From NCBI GenBank assembly GCA_019746975.1, contig JAIERK010000094.1, positions 1-61,059 of the forward strand: a stretch of DNA of 61,059 bases, in the 5' to 3' direction. A program made the translations under genes and the position numbers. This DNA is from Candidatus Obscuribacterales bacterium. GTDB lineage: Bacteria; Cyanobacteriota; Vampirovibrionia; Obscuribacterales; Obscuribacteraceae. Below are positions 45,627-53,555 of the stretch, piece by piece. Every line of letters starts with the position of its first letter. Positions within the stretch are counted from its first letter, which is position 1. Below the pieces are notes generated by a model. It searched no databases, was not told where the DNA came from, and saw only the letters and a program-made list of their open reading frames with translations.

Positions 45627-46601
45627 ATGGCATTAATTCTAGGGTTGGAAACGAGCTGCGATGAGACTGCAGCGGCAATTGTCAGGGACGGTCGAACCGT
45701 CCTCGCCAGCGAGCTCAATTCGCAGACTGACATACACAGGAAGTATGGTGGCGTGGTGCCGGAAGTGGCGGCGCGCTATCACCTCGAATCGGTCAACGAG
45801 GTCATCGACCTGGCACTCGATAAGGCCGGCGTCGGCATTCATGAGCTCGATGCAATAGCCTGTACGCAGGGACCTGGTTTGGTAGGAACCTTGTTGGTCG
45901 GTCTTTCGGCCGCCAAAGCGATAAGCTGGGTAACTCAAAAGCCGCTTCTGGCGGTCGATCACCTGTATGCGCATATCTGCGCAAACTACATCGATACCGA
46001 TCTAAGTCCACCATTCATCTGCCTGCTGGTCAGTGGTGGGCACAGTCAGGTCATACATGTCAAAGCGCATAGAGAGTGGTTGATATTGGGCGAAACGCTT
46101 GACGATGCTGCCGGAGAAGCCTACGACAAAGTGGCTAGATTATTGGGTCTGGGTTATCCTGGCGGTCCGCAGATCGACAAGGTCGCTCGTGATGGTGATA
46201 GCCGAGCGTTCAAATTCCCAGAGGGGGCAGTCAAAGGTTATGACTTCAGCTTCAGTGGGTTGAAAACCGCGGTCCTGCGAACTGTCGAAAAGTTGGAGCA
46301 ACCGCTGCCGGTGGGCGATTTGGCGGCTTCGTTCCAGGATGCGGTCAACCGAGTTTTGTTCCGTAAAACACATCAAGCGGCAAAAGAGCTGGGCGTTTCG
46401 AAAATCGTCCTGGCTGGCGGAGTTGCTGCCAACAGCGACTTACGGAAGCGATTTACGCAGCTATCGGAAGAGAGCGAAATTAAGGTCTTTATGCCGGCTC
46501 TGAAGTACTGCACCGACAATGCAGCCATGGTCGCTTCCTGTGCTCACTTCGCCGGCGTCGAGGCGGGTCTGGATTGCATGGCATACTCCAGGCAGCCATA
46601 G
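45627..46601 (+). CDS. tsaD: tRNA threonylcarbamoyladenosine synthase subunit TsaD
   Basis: 324 residues of the ASKHA fold. Start at ATG 45627 with the conserved MALILGLETSCDETAAAIV; an open frame continues 88 codons upstream but is not conserved. Metal-binding HLYAHI, KYGGVVPEVAARYHLE, LVSGGHSQ, LGETLDDAAGEAYDKVAR and GGVAANSDLR are all present. TsaD transfers the threonylcarbamoyl group to A37 of ANN-decoding tRNAs with TsaB and TsaE, which are not in the window. Essential housekeeping gene; monocistronic here. Confidence 0.97.
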   Translation: MALILGLETSCDETAAAIVRDGRTVLASELNSQTDIHRKYGGVVPEVAARYHLESVNEVIDLALDKAGVGIHELDAIACTQGPGLVGTLLVGLSAAKAISWVTQKPLLAVDHLYAHICANYIDTDLSPPFICLLVSGGHSQVIHVKAHREWLILGETLDDAAGEAYDKVARLLGLGYPGGPQIDKVARDGDSRAFKFPEGAVKGYDFSFSGLKTAVLRTVEKLEQPLPVGDLAASFQDAVNRVLFRKTHQAAKELGVSKIVLAGGVAANSDLRKRFTQLSEESEIKVFMPALKYCTDNAAMVASCAHFAGVEAGLDCMAYSRQP

Positions 46602-46693
46602 TCGCGCTAGTGTTTTCTCTAGTGCGTTAGGAAAGCGGTTGCAAAGCGTGAACGGGTGGCTCAATATGGACCTCGCGCTAGTGTTTTCGCTAG
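46602..46693. repeat. Duplicated imperfect hairpin sequence after tsaD
   Basis: TCGCGCTAGTGTTTTC followed by (T/G)CTAG occurs at 46602-46622 and again at 46673-46693, 20 of 21 bases identical, 71 bp apart. Each can fold into a small CTAG-based hairpin. The first begins directly after the tsaD stop. The remaining 46694-47099 contains a TATAAT-like box near 46740 but no gene. Confidence 0.4.
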
Positions 46694-47099
46694 AGGTGCG
46701 CAAATTCTGCCATGGCAACCAGGTAAGACGGCGAGCACTATATAATAAGCTTCGATGCACTGAATGAATGACCGGTGCGAGTACTGAACAATCCCGGTAT
46801 GACTGCGTCTGCGGCGAGACTGTCTTTATTGGGATTTACTAAGTGACCGGGAATAATTTGTCCAAAGACACTTACTCAGCCAGTTTAGCGATCATGCTTT
46901 CGTCACCCGGTCTATGGCGACTGCCATATTTCTATAGCAATTCCCCTATACTCCGACGTTTCGATGGTCCGCGTTCAAGTAACTCATGTTAGCATGGGCC
47001 AGACTGCCGAAATACGCGGTCTATAGCGTAAGGAAACTCGTGATTATCGAGATTCCTGAGCGCTAAGGAGAACCCCTATCGATTCACAGGTTGCCCAAT

Positions 47100-47441
47100 A
47101 TGGTGTTCGATGATAAAGAGCTGACGTGTCGTGATTGCGGAAAATTCTTCGTTTTCTCTGCGGGAGAACAGGAGTTTTTCAGCGAAAAAGGGCTGATCAA
47201 TGAGCCCAAGCGCTGCCCAAACTGCCGGATTCTGATGCGAGTTATGCGTAACGGTGAGGATCCCACAAAAACTGCCGAAGTAAATTGTGCGGAATGTGGC
47301 TCACCGACCCGGGTGCCGTTCCAACCCAAAGGCTATCGACCTGTCTATTGCAGCTACTGCTTCCGGACCAAGAAGCTGGAAGAAGACAAAGTCGAAGTTG
47401 GCGTCGCCGAAGAGGTTGTGGAAATAACAGCCACAGCCTGA
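47100..47441 (+). CDS. CxxC-x17-CxxC zinc-ribbon protein
   Basis: 113 residues with two zinc-ribbon segments. The first has TCRDCGKFFVFSAGEQEFFS EKG..NEPKRCPNCR; the second has VNCAECGSPTRVPFQPKGYR PVYCSYCF. Both match the widespread CxxC...CxxC 'probable zinc ribbon' family of unknown function, which may bind nucleic acid or proteins. The acidic C-terminus (KVEVGVAEEVVE) is variable. ATG 47100 with CAGG 9 bases upstream is preferred to the TTG at 47091. Confidence 0.88.
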   Translation: MVFDDKELTCRDCGKFFVFSAGEQEFFSEKGLINEPKRCPNCRILMRVMRNGEDPTKTAEVNCAECGSPTRVPFQPKGYRPVYCSYCFRTKKLEEDKVEVGVAEEVVEITATA

Positions 47442-47466
47442 ACCGAAAATTTCATAATAAATTCGA

Positions 47467-47508
47467 TGCCGCCTCATGGCCGAGCCAAGTTCTTGTCATG
47501 AGGCGGCA
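47467..47508 (+). terminator. 12-bp inverted repeat after the zinc-ribbon gene
   Basis: TGCCGCCTCATG (47467-47478) and CATGAGGCGGCA (47497-47508) pair perfectly around an 18-base loop. It lies 26 bp after the stop and is followed by a weakly T-rich stretch, so a terminator role is likely. Confidence 0.6.
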
Positions 47509-47544
47509 CGTCATTTCATAGTGTTAAGAGCTGATCGACTCTAG

Positions 47545-47907
47545 TTGGTTTTCCAAATCACCTTCTCGAAAACCTCGTCTTTCGCGTCGTCTACAGGCGA
47601 TACTTCGGGTAGAATTGGCTTAGATCAACTTGTTCAGGAGTCCGATTCAGACGTGAATGAGAACACTGCCGGCGGTTCTCAAGCGGTACCTCCACCGCCA
47701 TCTGACGACCGCCGAAACCGGGCGTCACATGTCGAGGAGCAACCGGATGTGGTCTTTGTAGAGCGAAAGATTAGCCAACAAAAGCTGGACTCGCTCAAAG
47801 AATTCCTCAAAACTGCGACTGCTGATGACATCGCTACAATTCGCAAGATGTACGGCGAAAGTCTTGAGGTTCTACGGCTGATCGGGCTGGAAATCCACGA
47901 GCCTTAA
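47545..47907 (+). CDS. Hypothetical protein with helical C-terminus
   Basis: 120 residues starting at a TTG (47545); no ATG is in frame and the ribosome-binding site is poor, so the real start could be the GTG at 47653. The N-terminal half is Ser/Pro/Asp-rich and probably disordered; the C-terminal 45 residues (ERKISQQKLDSLKEFLKTAT ADDIATIRKMYGESLEVLRL) form two amphipathic helices that look conserved. No family recognised. It is followed by the FHA gene with a possible promoter between. Confidence 0.5.
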   Translation: MVFQITFSKTSSFASSTGDTSGRIGLDQLVQESDSDVNENTAGGSQAVPPPPSDDRRNRASHVEEQPDVVFVERKISQQKLDSLKEFLKTATADDIATIRKMYGESLEVLRLIGLEIHEP

Positions 47908-48014
47908 GCTCATATCAGGTTCGGCCGCGACGGTACGATCATAATTGATGAGGAGATAAGCTCACATGTGTACGGACTTGGGAAGCCAAGCTAACGTTCG
48001 ATTCCCGCGTCCCG

Positions 48015-48020
48015 TATAAT
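48015..48020 (+). promoter_or_regulatory. Possible -10 box upstream of the FHA gene
   Basis: A perfect TATAAT lies 47 bp before the FHA start. No good -35 hexamer is found 16-18 bases upstream. The preceding bases can fold into a hairpin (CTTGG-GAAG-CCAAG, 47977-47990). Confidence 0.35.
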
Positions 48021-48067
48021 ATTTTTGTCCTGTGGACGGGACATTTGGGCGGGTATAGGATTTGGAT

Positions 48068-48520
48068 ATGACAATGAATACAAAAACCGAACCGTGTCCC
48101 AGTTGCGGACGACCGACGCCTGAAGGTGAGCGTTGCGTTTATTGCGCGACAGTCACCGACCTGGACCTCAAGAGTCTACAAAGCGATTATCTGAAAGCTG
48201 AAGGCGATCGAGATACTACGATGCCCAAAGCGGTGTCGGTCATCGTTCAGAAGACCGGGCAAAAAATCCCATTGCGTAGCACCAAAGTCAAAATCGGTCG
48301 CGATCCGTCTAATCAAGTCGTGATTCCCGATGATACATTTACGTCCAGGCACCATGCCTGGATCACATATGAAGAAGGCGAGTTCTGGATCGAAGATCTT
48401 GGATCGACTAATGGCAGTTTGCTTAACGGACACCCGGTCGTTAAGCGGCAAGTATTGTCTGCTGGCGATAAGATCAGAGTAGGCCACACCGAGCTTACGT
48501 TTGAAGTGGAAAATCACTGA
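48068..48520 (+). CDS. FHA-domain protein with N-terminal zinc ribbon
   Basis: 150 residues. An N-terminal CPSCGRPTPEGERCVYC forms a small zinc ribbon; residues 60-148 are an FHA domain with the canonical KIGRDPSNQVVI, SRHHAW and LGSTNGSLLNG motifs that bind phosphothreonine. AGGA 7 bases upstream supports ATG 48068. FHA proteins are typical targets or partners of Hanks-type kinases such as the one at 4428-6584, but it is 40 kb away, so the link is only possible. Followed 40 bp later by the J-like gene. Confidence 0.9.
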   Translation: MTMNTKTEPCPSCGRPTPEGERCVYCATVTDLDLKSLQSDYLKAEGDRDTTMPKAVSVIVQKTGQKIPLRSTKVKIGRDPSNQVVIPDDTFTSRHHAWITYEEGEFWIEDLGSTNGSLLNGHPVVKRQVLSAGDKIRVGHTELTFEVENH

Positions 48521-48560
48521 GTGTTTGTTGAAGTTATCGGAGGCCTTGTAGGACAGGAAA

Positions 48561-49379
48561 ATGGCTAATCCTGGTGGTGCCAACCGGATCGAGCTAGAGA
48601 GCCAGATTCTCTGCGCAGCTTTACGTCAAAGCTGGGCAGATGTCGATAGTGTCGGAATGGTGAAGGCCTGTCAGGAGCTTTACCAGCTTTTCCCGGATTT
48701 GTTGCCTGCTCCCAAGAGTGAGCAGGTCGACATGCCTTCCAACTACTATGATCTCCTCGAGATTGCCTGTGACGTCAATCCCAGTATGGTATTGGCGGCC
48801 TATTTCAAAGCAATCAAGCGATTCTTGCGCGAGCACCCTACTCCGAAAGATTTGAAGGAAGAGTATTACAGGCTGCTCAACGCTGGTTTTATTTTGAGAA
48901 AACCAAGGCTGAGGCTCAGTCACGATTTAATTGTCGCCCGGGGTTCTCTCGTAGAAAATCGAGTGATTCCAGAGGACGGCACGCTCGAAATGATCGAGGC
49001 ACCGGTGGAGGTGGCACCAGAACCACAACCGGTTCAGATGGTCACAACGCAGCCGATGCAAGAAGCAGTTCCGATGTTAATCGATTTGCTCAAGCAAGCG
49101 CAGTTCATCGGTCCTGCAGAAGTCCAGGCTTTGAAGAATCAGATGCAGCTCTATCCCGATATTCCGCTTGTAGATCTCGTCTTGCAGGCCGGCTATGTCA
49201 CTGATCCTGAGATGAAGTCTCTGCAGCTTGCCGAGTACCTTCTTACGTCGGGCAAGATTACGATGGGTCAATTCGCGGTCGCTATGTTCGATGAGCGCTC
49301 GACAGGCATCCGCATGGCTGAATCGCTGCAAGTCAGAGGTTGGCTTTCGACAGAGACGCCCCCGCCGAAGTACAACTAG
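48561..49379 (+). CDS. Protein with J-domain-like and type II/IV secretion N-domain-like regions
   Basis: 272 residues. Residues 60-125 resemble a DnaJ J-domain (NYYDLLEIACDVNPSMVLAA YF..IKRFLREHPT), but the HPD triad is not present in order, so it probably does not stimulate Hsp70. The C-terminal 100 residues (LLKQAQFIGPAEVQALKNQM, VLQAGYVTDPEMKSLQLAEY LLTSGKI) resemble the helical N-terminal segment of PilB/MshE-type ATPases. No membrane helix. It follows the FHA gene by 40 bp and probably shares its transcript. A signalling or pilus-related regulator is one reading; function unknown. Confidence 0.65.
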   Translation: MANPGGANRIELESQILCAALRQSWADVDSVGMVKACQELYQLFPDLLPAPKSEQVDMPSNYYDLLEIACDVNPSMVLAAYFKAIKRFLREHPTPKDLKEEYYRLLNAGFILRKPRLRLSHDLIVARGSLVENRVIPEDGTLEMIEAPVEVAPEPQPVQMVTTQPMQEAVPMLIDLLKQAQFIGPAEVQALKNQMQLYPDIPLVDLVLQAGYVTDPEMKSLQLAEYLLTSGKITMGQFAVAMFDERSTGIRMAESLQVRGWLSTETPPPKYN

Positions 49380-49514
49380 TTTGCACTATATCTGGTATCA
49401 AGAGTTTCCGGCGGAAAGAAGTTCGTTGGGCTTTGTTCAACGAATAATTTTTTCAGCTCCCTCAAAAAAACGCTTCTCCCGGCGACACTCTAATGCCAAT
49501 CTGAATGAATGCAG

Positions 49515-49660
49515 TTATGCTTTTAAGGGCATAAGAAAGCACCTGAAAATATACGTTTAAAGGCATATTCAGCCGAAAGATGCCTCTAAAGGTATAAATT
49601 TCAGCCAAAAACTATGCTCTTAAAAGCATAATCCAAAGTGAACTTTGGTTTTATGCCGTT
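49515..49660. repeat. Four degenerate tandem units containing AAGGCATAA and hairpins
   Basis: Units begin TTAAGGGCATAA (about 49523), TAAAGGCATA (49557), TAAAGGTATAA (49587) and TAAAAGCATAA (49621), about 30-35 bp apart, each ending in ATGC-type complements; the last holds CCAAAGT/ACTTTGG (49633-49648). TTCAGCC recurs in two units. The remaining sequence from 49380 to 49771 holds no supported gene. Confidence 0.45.
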
Positions 49661-49771
49661 GCTGTGTTTCGATTGAGCAGGTCGTATTCTTCAGCGCTCT
49701 GCAACATTCGCTTTGAGTTTATACATGCACAATAGCTCTTCGAGAAACCCTTGTTGACAGTGAATGACTGA

Positions 49772-49988
49772 CTAGTCGCTGGTCTTTTTCAGTTTGTTTT
49801 CCGTAGCCTTCTCGCTGACCGCCTGCTCTTGCAAAAGCGCTTTTCTTGCAGCGTCGAGAAGTTTTTTTGCTTCAAGGTTAGCAGGTTGGATAGTTTCCAC
49901 GAATTCAAGTTCCTGAACTGCGAACTTGAATTGTTTTTCTTCAAAACATTTTTTTCCTGACTCGAGGTGAACCGAAACGGCAGTTTCC
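49772..49988 (-). pseudogene. C-terminal fragment of a TPR-type gene cut by a mobile element
   Basis: The minus strand from the palindrome edge to the stop at 49772 is open and reads EETAVSVHLESGKKCFEEKQ FKFAVQELEFVETIQPANLE AKKLLDAARKALL and a charged tail ending KLKKTSD. This is a typical last TPR helix pair plus tail, but there is no start codon and a stop lies just upstream, inside the palindrome region. It may be the lost 3' part of the TPR gene at 54556-55845 on the far side of the element. A different minus frame here is open but not protein-like. Confidence 0.5.
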
Positions 49989-50047
49989 TCAGAGTTATGT
50001 GGCGCGCCACATAACTCTGATTATGTTCCGCCAGTCATTATGTGTCG
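49989..50047. repeat. 32-bp perfect palindrome plus two further TTATGT motifs
   Basis: 49989-50020 is perfectly self-complementary (TCAGAGTTATGTGGCG and its complement). It is followed by TTATGTTCCG at 50021-50030 and TTATGTGTCG at 50038-50047, giving four similar 10-base motifs. This is the kind of array expected for recombinase binding and strand exchange. Confidence 0.8.
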
Positions 50048-50168
50048 CGTCGCTTAGTTAAATGGCGATCCGAATGTCTAATCGGCAACATATCACTCTT
50101 GACGCACTTCAATGAGGTGTCGCCCGTCGGTCCCCTTTGGAAAAGGCGATCGAAGCAACTGACTACAA

Positions 50169-50954
50169 TTACCACGGAAGGAATGGATCCTTAGATGGTT
50201 TACCAAACAGTCCAGGCAGTTCGTTCTGGTCAATAGTCTTAGTCTCTAATTCTGATTTGGTCACATTGTCGAAGCCACTAATACTTGCAAACGAAAAGCC
50301 TCTGAAGGTAGCCTTGATTTCTCCCGATGAGTGCTCCGCTCGAACAACGCCAGCGGTTTCTTCCAGCATCGTGAATTTGTAATAACTCAAATAAGAACGG
50401 AGCGCAGTTCGATGATTGCGAATTGCCAGGTTCAGTATCGCTTGAGGAAAGATGTTGTACACGCGCTCAGCGCACTTTTCAGAGTCGTTCTTCATAGACT
50501 CGCTATAGCAAAGAGCAAATGCAGTCCCGCCCCCGTACTCGATCGGAAAGTACCAGAGAGCGTCGCACAGCCCGCTACCCACAACGGCAAAATCTTCCGG
50601 GTTAATGTCATCATTTTCGGAATCGGTTAACTGTGAGCACTTGTATTCCTCACCGAATGCGCGCAGTTTGAGAGACGAAGTTAGCTTTTCCGGTGAATTT
50701 GCAAATTCTTCATTAGCCCATAACCACTTCCAACCGATACCATTGGCAAAGGATCCGAGAAGCTCAATCTGAAACTCATGCAGCAACGGCTTACCATTTT
50801 CGGCGCCAGCCAACTTGAGCGTACCAGTCTTCAAATCGTATTCCCAACGCTTTTCCTCTCCCAACGATTGAACTAAATGTTCAAGTTGAAGCTGCTTGTC
50901 CAAGGAAGCCGCTGCATGCGCATCATATACTTTATCGAACGATAGTCTTGGCAT
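50169..50954 (-). CDS. DUF6882-like protein, probable passenger of the element
   Basis: 261 residues, soluble. WEYDLKTGTLKLAG followed by FQIELLGSFANGIGWKWLWA NEE is the signature of DUF6882-type proteins (W.YD..TG.L.F / GS.......W.WAWAN). The remaining part holds AFGEEYKCSQ and GTAFALCYSES. No function is established. ATG 50954 (MPRLSFDKVY) is chosen because AGAGG is 6 bases upstream; a longer frame reaches 50990. It lies between the palindrome and the recombinase trio, so it may have been carried by the element. Confidence 0.75.
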   Translation of the reverse strand: MPRLSFDKVYDAHAAASLDKQLQLEHLVQSLGEEKRWEYDLKTGTLKLAGAENGKPLLHEFQIELLGSFANGIGWKWLWANEEFANSPEKLTSSLKLRAFGEEYKCSQLTDSENDDINPEDFAVVGSGLCDALWYFPIEYGGGTAFALCYSESMKNDSEKCAERVYNIFPQAILNLAIRNHRTALRSYLSYYKFTMLEETAGVVRAEHSSGEIKATFRGFSFASISGFDNVTKSELETKTIDQNELPGLFGKPSKDPFLPW

Positions 50955-51121
50955 CCTCAACCTCTCTGACCAAAACTGAACGCCCGTCATTATAAACGCC
51001 TGGGGTCAATCAACGATGGCTTCTATAATGTTCTTGCAGAATTTTACGCAGCGATGTTTTCCGCCGTTGTCATGAGTGATGCCAGCGAAGAATTGGATGC
51101 ACGGCACGACTCTTGTTTTTT

Positions 51122-51189
51122 CGCAGGCTGCTTTCGTTCGAAAAAACTGAACGATGTTCGGTAACTAATGCGCGCGCAAGCAGCCTGCG
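51122..51189. repeat. 12-bp perfect inverted repeat upstream of the recombinase trio
   Basis: CGCAGGCTGCTT (51122-51133) and AAGCAGCCTGCG (51178-51189) are perfect complements 44 bases apart, in the 349-bp non-coding stretch before the first recombinase gene. It may be a regulatory or binding site of the element. No gene was found in 50955-51303. Confidence 0.6.
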
Positions 51190-51303
51190 GAGCCTAAGCG
51201 CCAGCTTCGCCCTTTTCCGGATCAGCCACGAACGCCAAAAAACCAGGCTCGATTCATCCTTAAGAGGCAAATCTAACTCGGATACTACCGAGAGGACGTT
51301 TTT

Positions 51304-52569
51304 ATGTTGGAAAATTATTTCTCGAAACCCAAAACTATCGATCGAATCAGGCAGTCTTGGATTGCCGAAAGTATCGAGAACTACGTACTTTGGTTAGAAC
51401 AACATGGACACTCCAGGCAGACGATACACCGGAGAGTCCCGCTCTTAGTGCAATTCGGCGAATATGCAAAACAGCATGGCGCCAATAGCATCGAGGATCT
51501 CCCCAGATTTCTTTCCGACTTCGGAACCTATTGGGAGCAGCGAAGCAATTGTTGCCGGAGCAGTGATCGGCAGAAGACTCTGAATAGAGAAGTGCGTGGT
51601 TGTCTGCGTCAAATGTTGTCGATTACGCTGCCTGACTTTGATGGACGTTCTCGCAGTCGGCGCACGTATACGCCGCGCTTCGATTTTACGGAGGACTTTT
51701 TCAAATTTCTGACGGAAGAACGCGGTCTAAGCAAATCATCCATGCGAGTCTACGGCTGGGCTCTGGGAGTGTTTCAGGCGTATTTAGATCGAATAGAAGT
51801 AACGCATGTCACACAACTTTCTCCGCCGATTCTTAGTGGTTTTGTAATCGATGTCAAAGACTCATTGGGAAAAGCATCGCTCATCAGGGTCCTGAGTCCG
51901 GTGAGGATCATGCTGCGGTATTTATTTCGAGAAGGGCTCGTTGAGCGTGATCTAAGCAATGTTTTGGAGTTGCCTCACATCTATGAATTGTCCAATCTGC
52001 CAAGATCTATTTCATGGGATGAAGTAAGACGCATGCTCGAAGCTGTTGATCGACGCACGGCCACAGGACGAAGGGACTATGCAATTTTGCTCCTGCTCGT
52101 AACGTATGGACTGCGAGCGCGAGAGGTCGCTGCCATCAAACTTGACGATATCGATTGGAAGAGCGAGCGTCTGCTGATTCGAGATCGAAAGGCCGGACAC
52201 TCAACAGGCTATCCACTTTCAAAAGTTGTCGGCAATGCGATTCTAGAGTACTTAAAAAAGGATCGTCCTGAGTCCAATGAGCGGGAGCTGTTCTTCCGAA
52301 TGCATGCACCGATTCGCCCTGTATCATGGCAATCAATCTCAGGACGCGCGGGACATTACCTACGACTGGCCGGAATTGATTTGCCAAAAGGCGGCTCACA
52401 CACACTGAGGCACACATGTGTACAGCGGCTGGTTGACGCTAAGCTCTCTTTGAAGCTGATAGGAGATTATGTCGGTCACAGATCGGCTGATTCGACGCGA
52501 GTTTACACGAAGGTTGACACGGCGTCTCTCCGTGAACTCGCACTTGTGATCGAGGAGGAAGTCCTATGA
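51304..52569 (+). CDS. Tyrosine recombinase 1 of a RIT trio
   Basis: 421 residues. N-terminal core-binding/SAM-like domain (residues about 20-215, SIENYVLWLEQHGHSRQTIH) and a C-terminal catalytic domain with the Arg in YGLRAREVAAIKLDDI, HTLRHTCVQRLV (His..Arg), GHRSADSTRVYTKVD (His and nucleophile Tyr). The catalytic set is complete. Length and position correspond to RitA. GAGAGGA lies 8 bases before the ATG. Stop overlaps the next start by 4 bp. Confidence 0.93.
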   Translation: MLENYFSKPKTIDRIRQSWIAESIENYVLWLEQHGHSRQTIHRRVPLLVQFGEYAKQHGANSIEDLPRFLSDFGTYWEQRSNCCRSSDRQKTLNREVRGCLRQMLSITLPDFDGRSRSRRTYTPRFDFTEDFFKFLTEERGLSKSSMRVYGWALGVFQAYLDRIEVTHVTQLSPPILSGFVIDVKDSLGKASLIRVLSPVRIMLRYLFREGLVERDLSNVLELPHIYELSNLPRSISWDEVRRMLEAVDRRTATGRRDYAILLLLVTYGLRAREVAAIKLDDIDWKSERLLIRDRKAGHSTGYPLSKVVGNAILEYLKKDRPESNERELFFRMHAPIRPVSWQSISGRAGHYLRLAGIDLPKGGSHTLRHTCVQRLVDAKLSLKLIGDYVGHRSADSTRVYTKVDTASLRELALVIEEEVL

Positions 52570-53555
52570 GAAAGAGCAAATGGACTGGCTTTCGAAGCCC
52601 GCTTGCAGAGCCTATCAACGCTTATCTAAAATACAAAAGGGCGCTCTGCAAAAAATATGCGACACAAGGACAATCGCTTAGGGTTTTCGATGCGTATTTA
52701 GTCGAGACTGGTCTCAATACCATTGAGGAAATCACGACTCAGGTTGTTGAGAAATTTTTTGCCACCCGACCTCCTTCGCGCCCAAATACGCACAATCAGC
52801 TGATCGGCAGTTTGCGCCGATTGTTCCAATGGATGTTGAGTCAGGGAATGCTGAGCGTATCACCTTTGCGCTCAACGAGGAAGAGGCGTGCAACCGAAGA
52901 GCTCAAGCCATACATCTTTAGTTCTGATGAGGTGAAAAGACTGCTTGTTATGTCAGGTCAACTCCGCAATTCAACATCCAATGCTCGAGGACGAGCGAGC
53001 AAATATCGGATGATCTTTACCCTGGCATATGGGCTCGGGTTGAGGGTAGGTGAGATTTGTGCGCTTCGGGTAGGCGACGTTGATGTGCAACAAGCGGTTC
53101 TGACTATCAAGCAATCGAAATTCGGAAAGACTCGTCTAGTGCCGATGGGCCCCAAGCTTGCGCACAAGTTGAGTGAATTTCTCGATGAATTCTGTAGCCA
53201 GGACAGTTCCGATCCAGTGTTCTCGATACTCGGAGACAAGCGAGCCATGTCGAGGACCACCATCACCGTGGTGTTTCATCAACTCGTATTGAAGATGGGA
53301 TTGCAACCAAGCGGCGGCGAAAGATCACCACGCCTGCATGATCTTCGTCATTCGTTTGCAGTAAACACTTTGTTGCGGTTATATCGGGAGGGAAAGGATC
53401 CATCACAGCAGTTGCTCCAACTATCGACGTTTCTTGGACACTCCAAACTTCAACACACCATAGTATATCTCTCTATGACTGATGAGTTGTTGAATGAAGC
53501 AAATAGTCGCTTTTACAAGTTTGCTGCCGCGACACTACAGGAGGTGGCACAATGA
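52566..53555 (+). CDS. Tyrosine recombinase 2 of a RIT trio
   Basis: 329 residues with the same two-domain plan: GLRVGEICALRVGDVDVQQA (catalytic Arg), IKQSKFGKTRLVPM (Lys region), LHDLRHSFAVNTLL and FLGHSKLQHTIVYLSM. Corresponds to RitB. It starts inside the previous gene's stop (ATGA) with GGAGGAAGTCCT just before, indicating coupled translation and roughly equal amounts of the three proteins. Confidence 0.93.
   Translation: MRKSKWTGFRSPLAEPINAYLKYKRALCKKYATQGQSLRVFDAYLVETGLNTIEEITTQVVEKFFATRPPSRPNTHNQLIGSLRRLFQWMLSQGMLSVSPLRSTRKRRATEELKPYIFSSDEVKRLLVMSGQLRNSTSNARGRASKYRMIFTLAYGLGLRVGEICALRVGDVDVQQAVLTIKQSKFGKTRLVPMGPKLAHKLSEFLDEFCSQDSSDPVFSILGDKRAMSRTTITVVFHQLVLKMGLQPSGGERSPRLHDLRHSFAVNTLLRLYREGKDPSQQLLQLSTFLGHSKLQHTIVYLSMTDELLNEANSRFYKFAAATLQEVAQ

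Noticed and set aside
47950..48015. tRNA-like 3' half with GTTCGATTCCCGC
   Set aside because: The T-stem does not pair (TAACG against CCCGC) and no matching 5' acceptor strand exists, so it is not a tRNA gene.
49789..50010. 73-residue minus-strand frame starting within the palindrome
   Set aside because: Its Lys/Ser/Asn-rich sequence is not protein-like, whereas the neighbouring frame of the same strand reads as a TPR tail; the latter is reported as a gene fragment.
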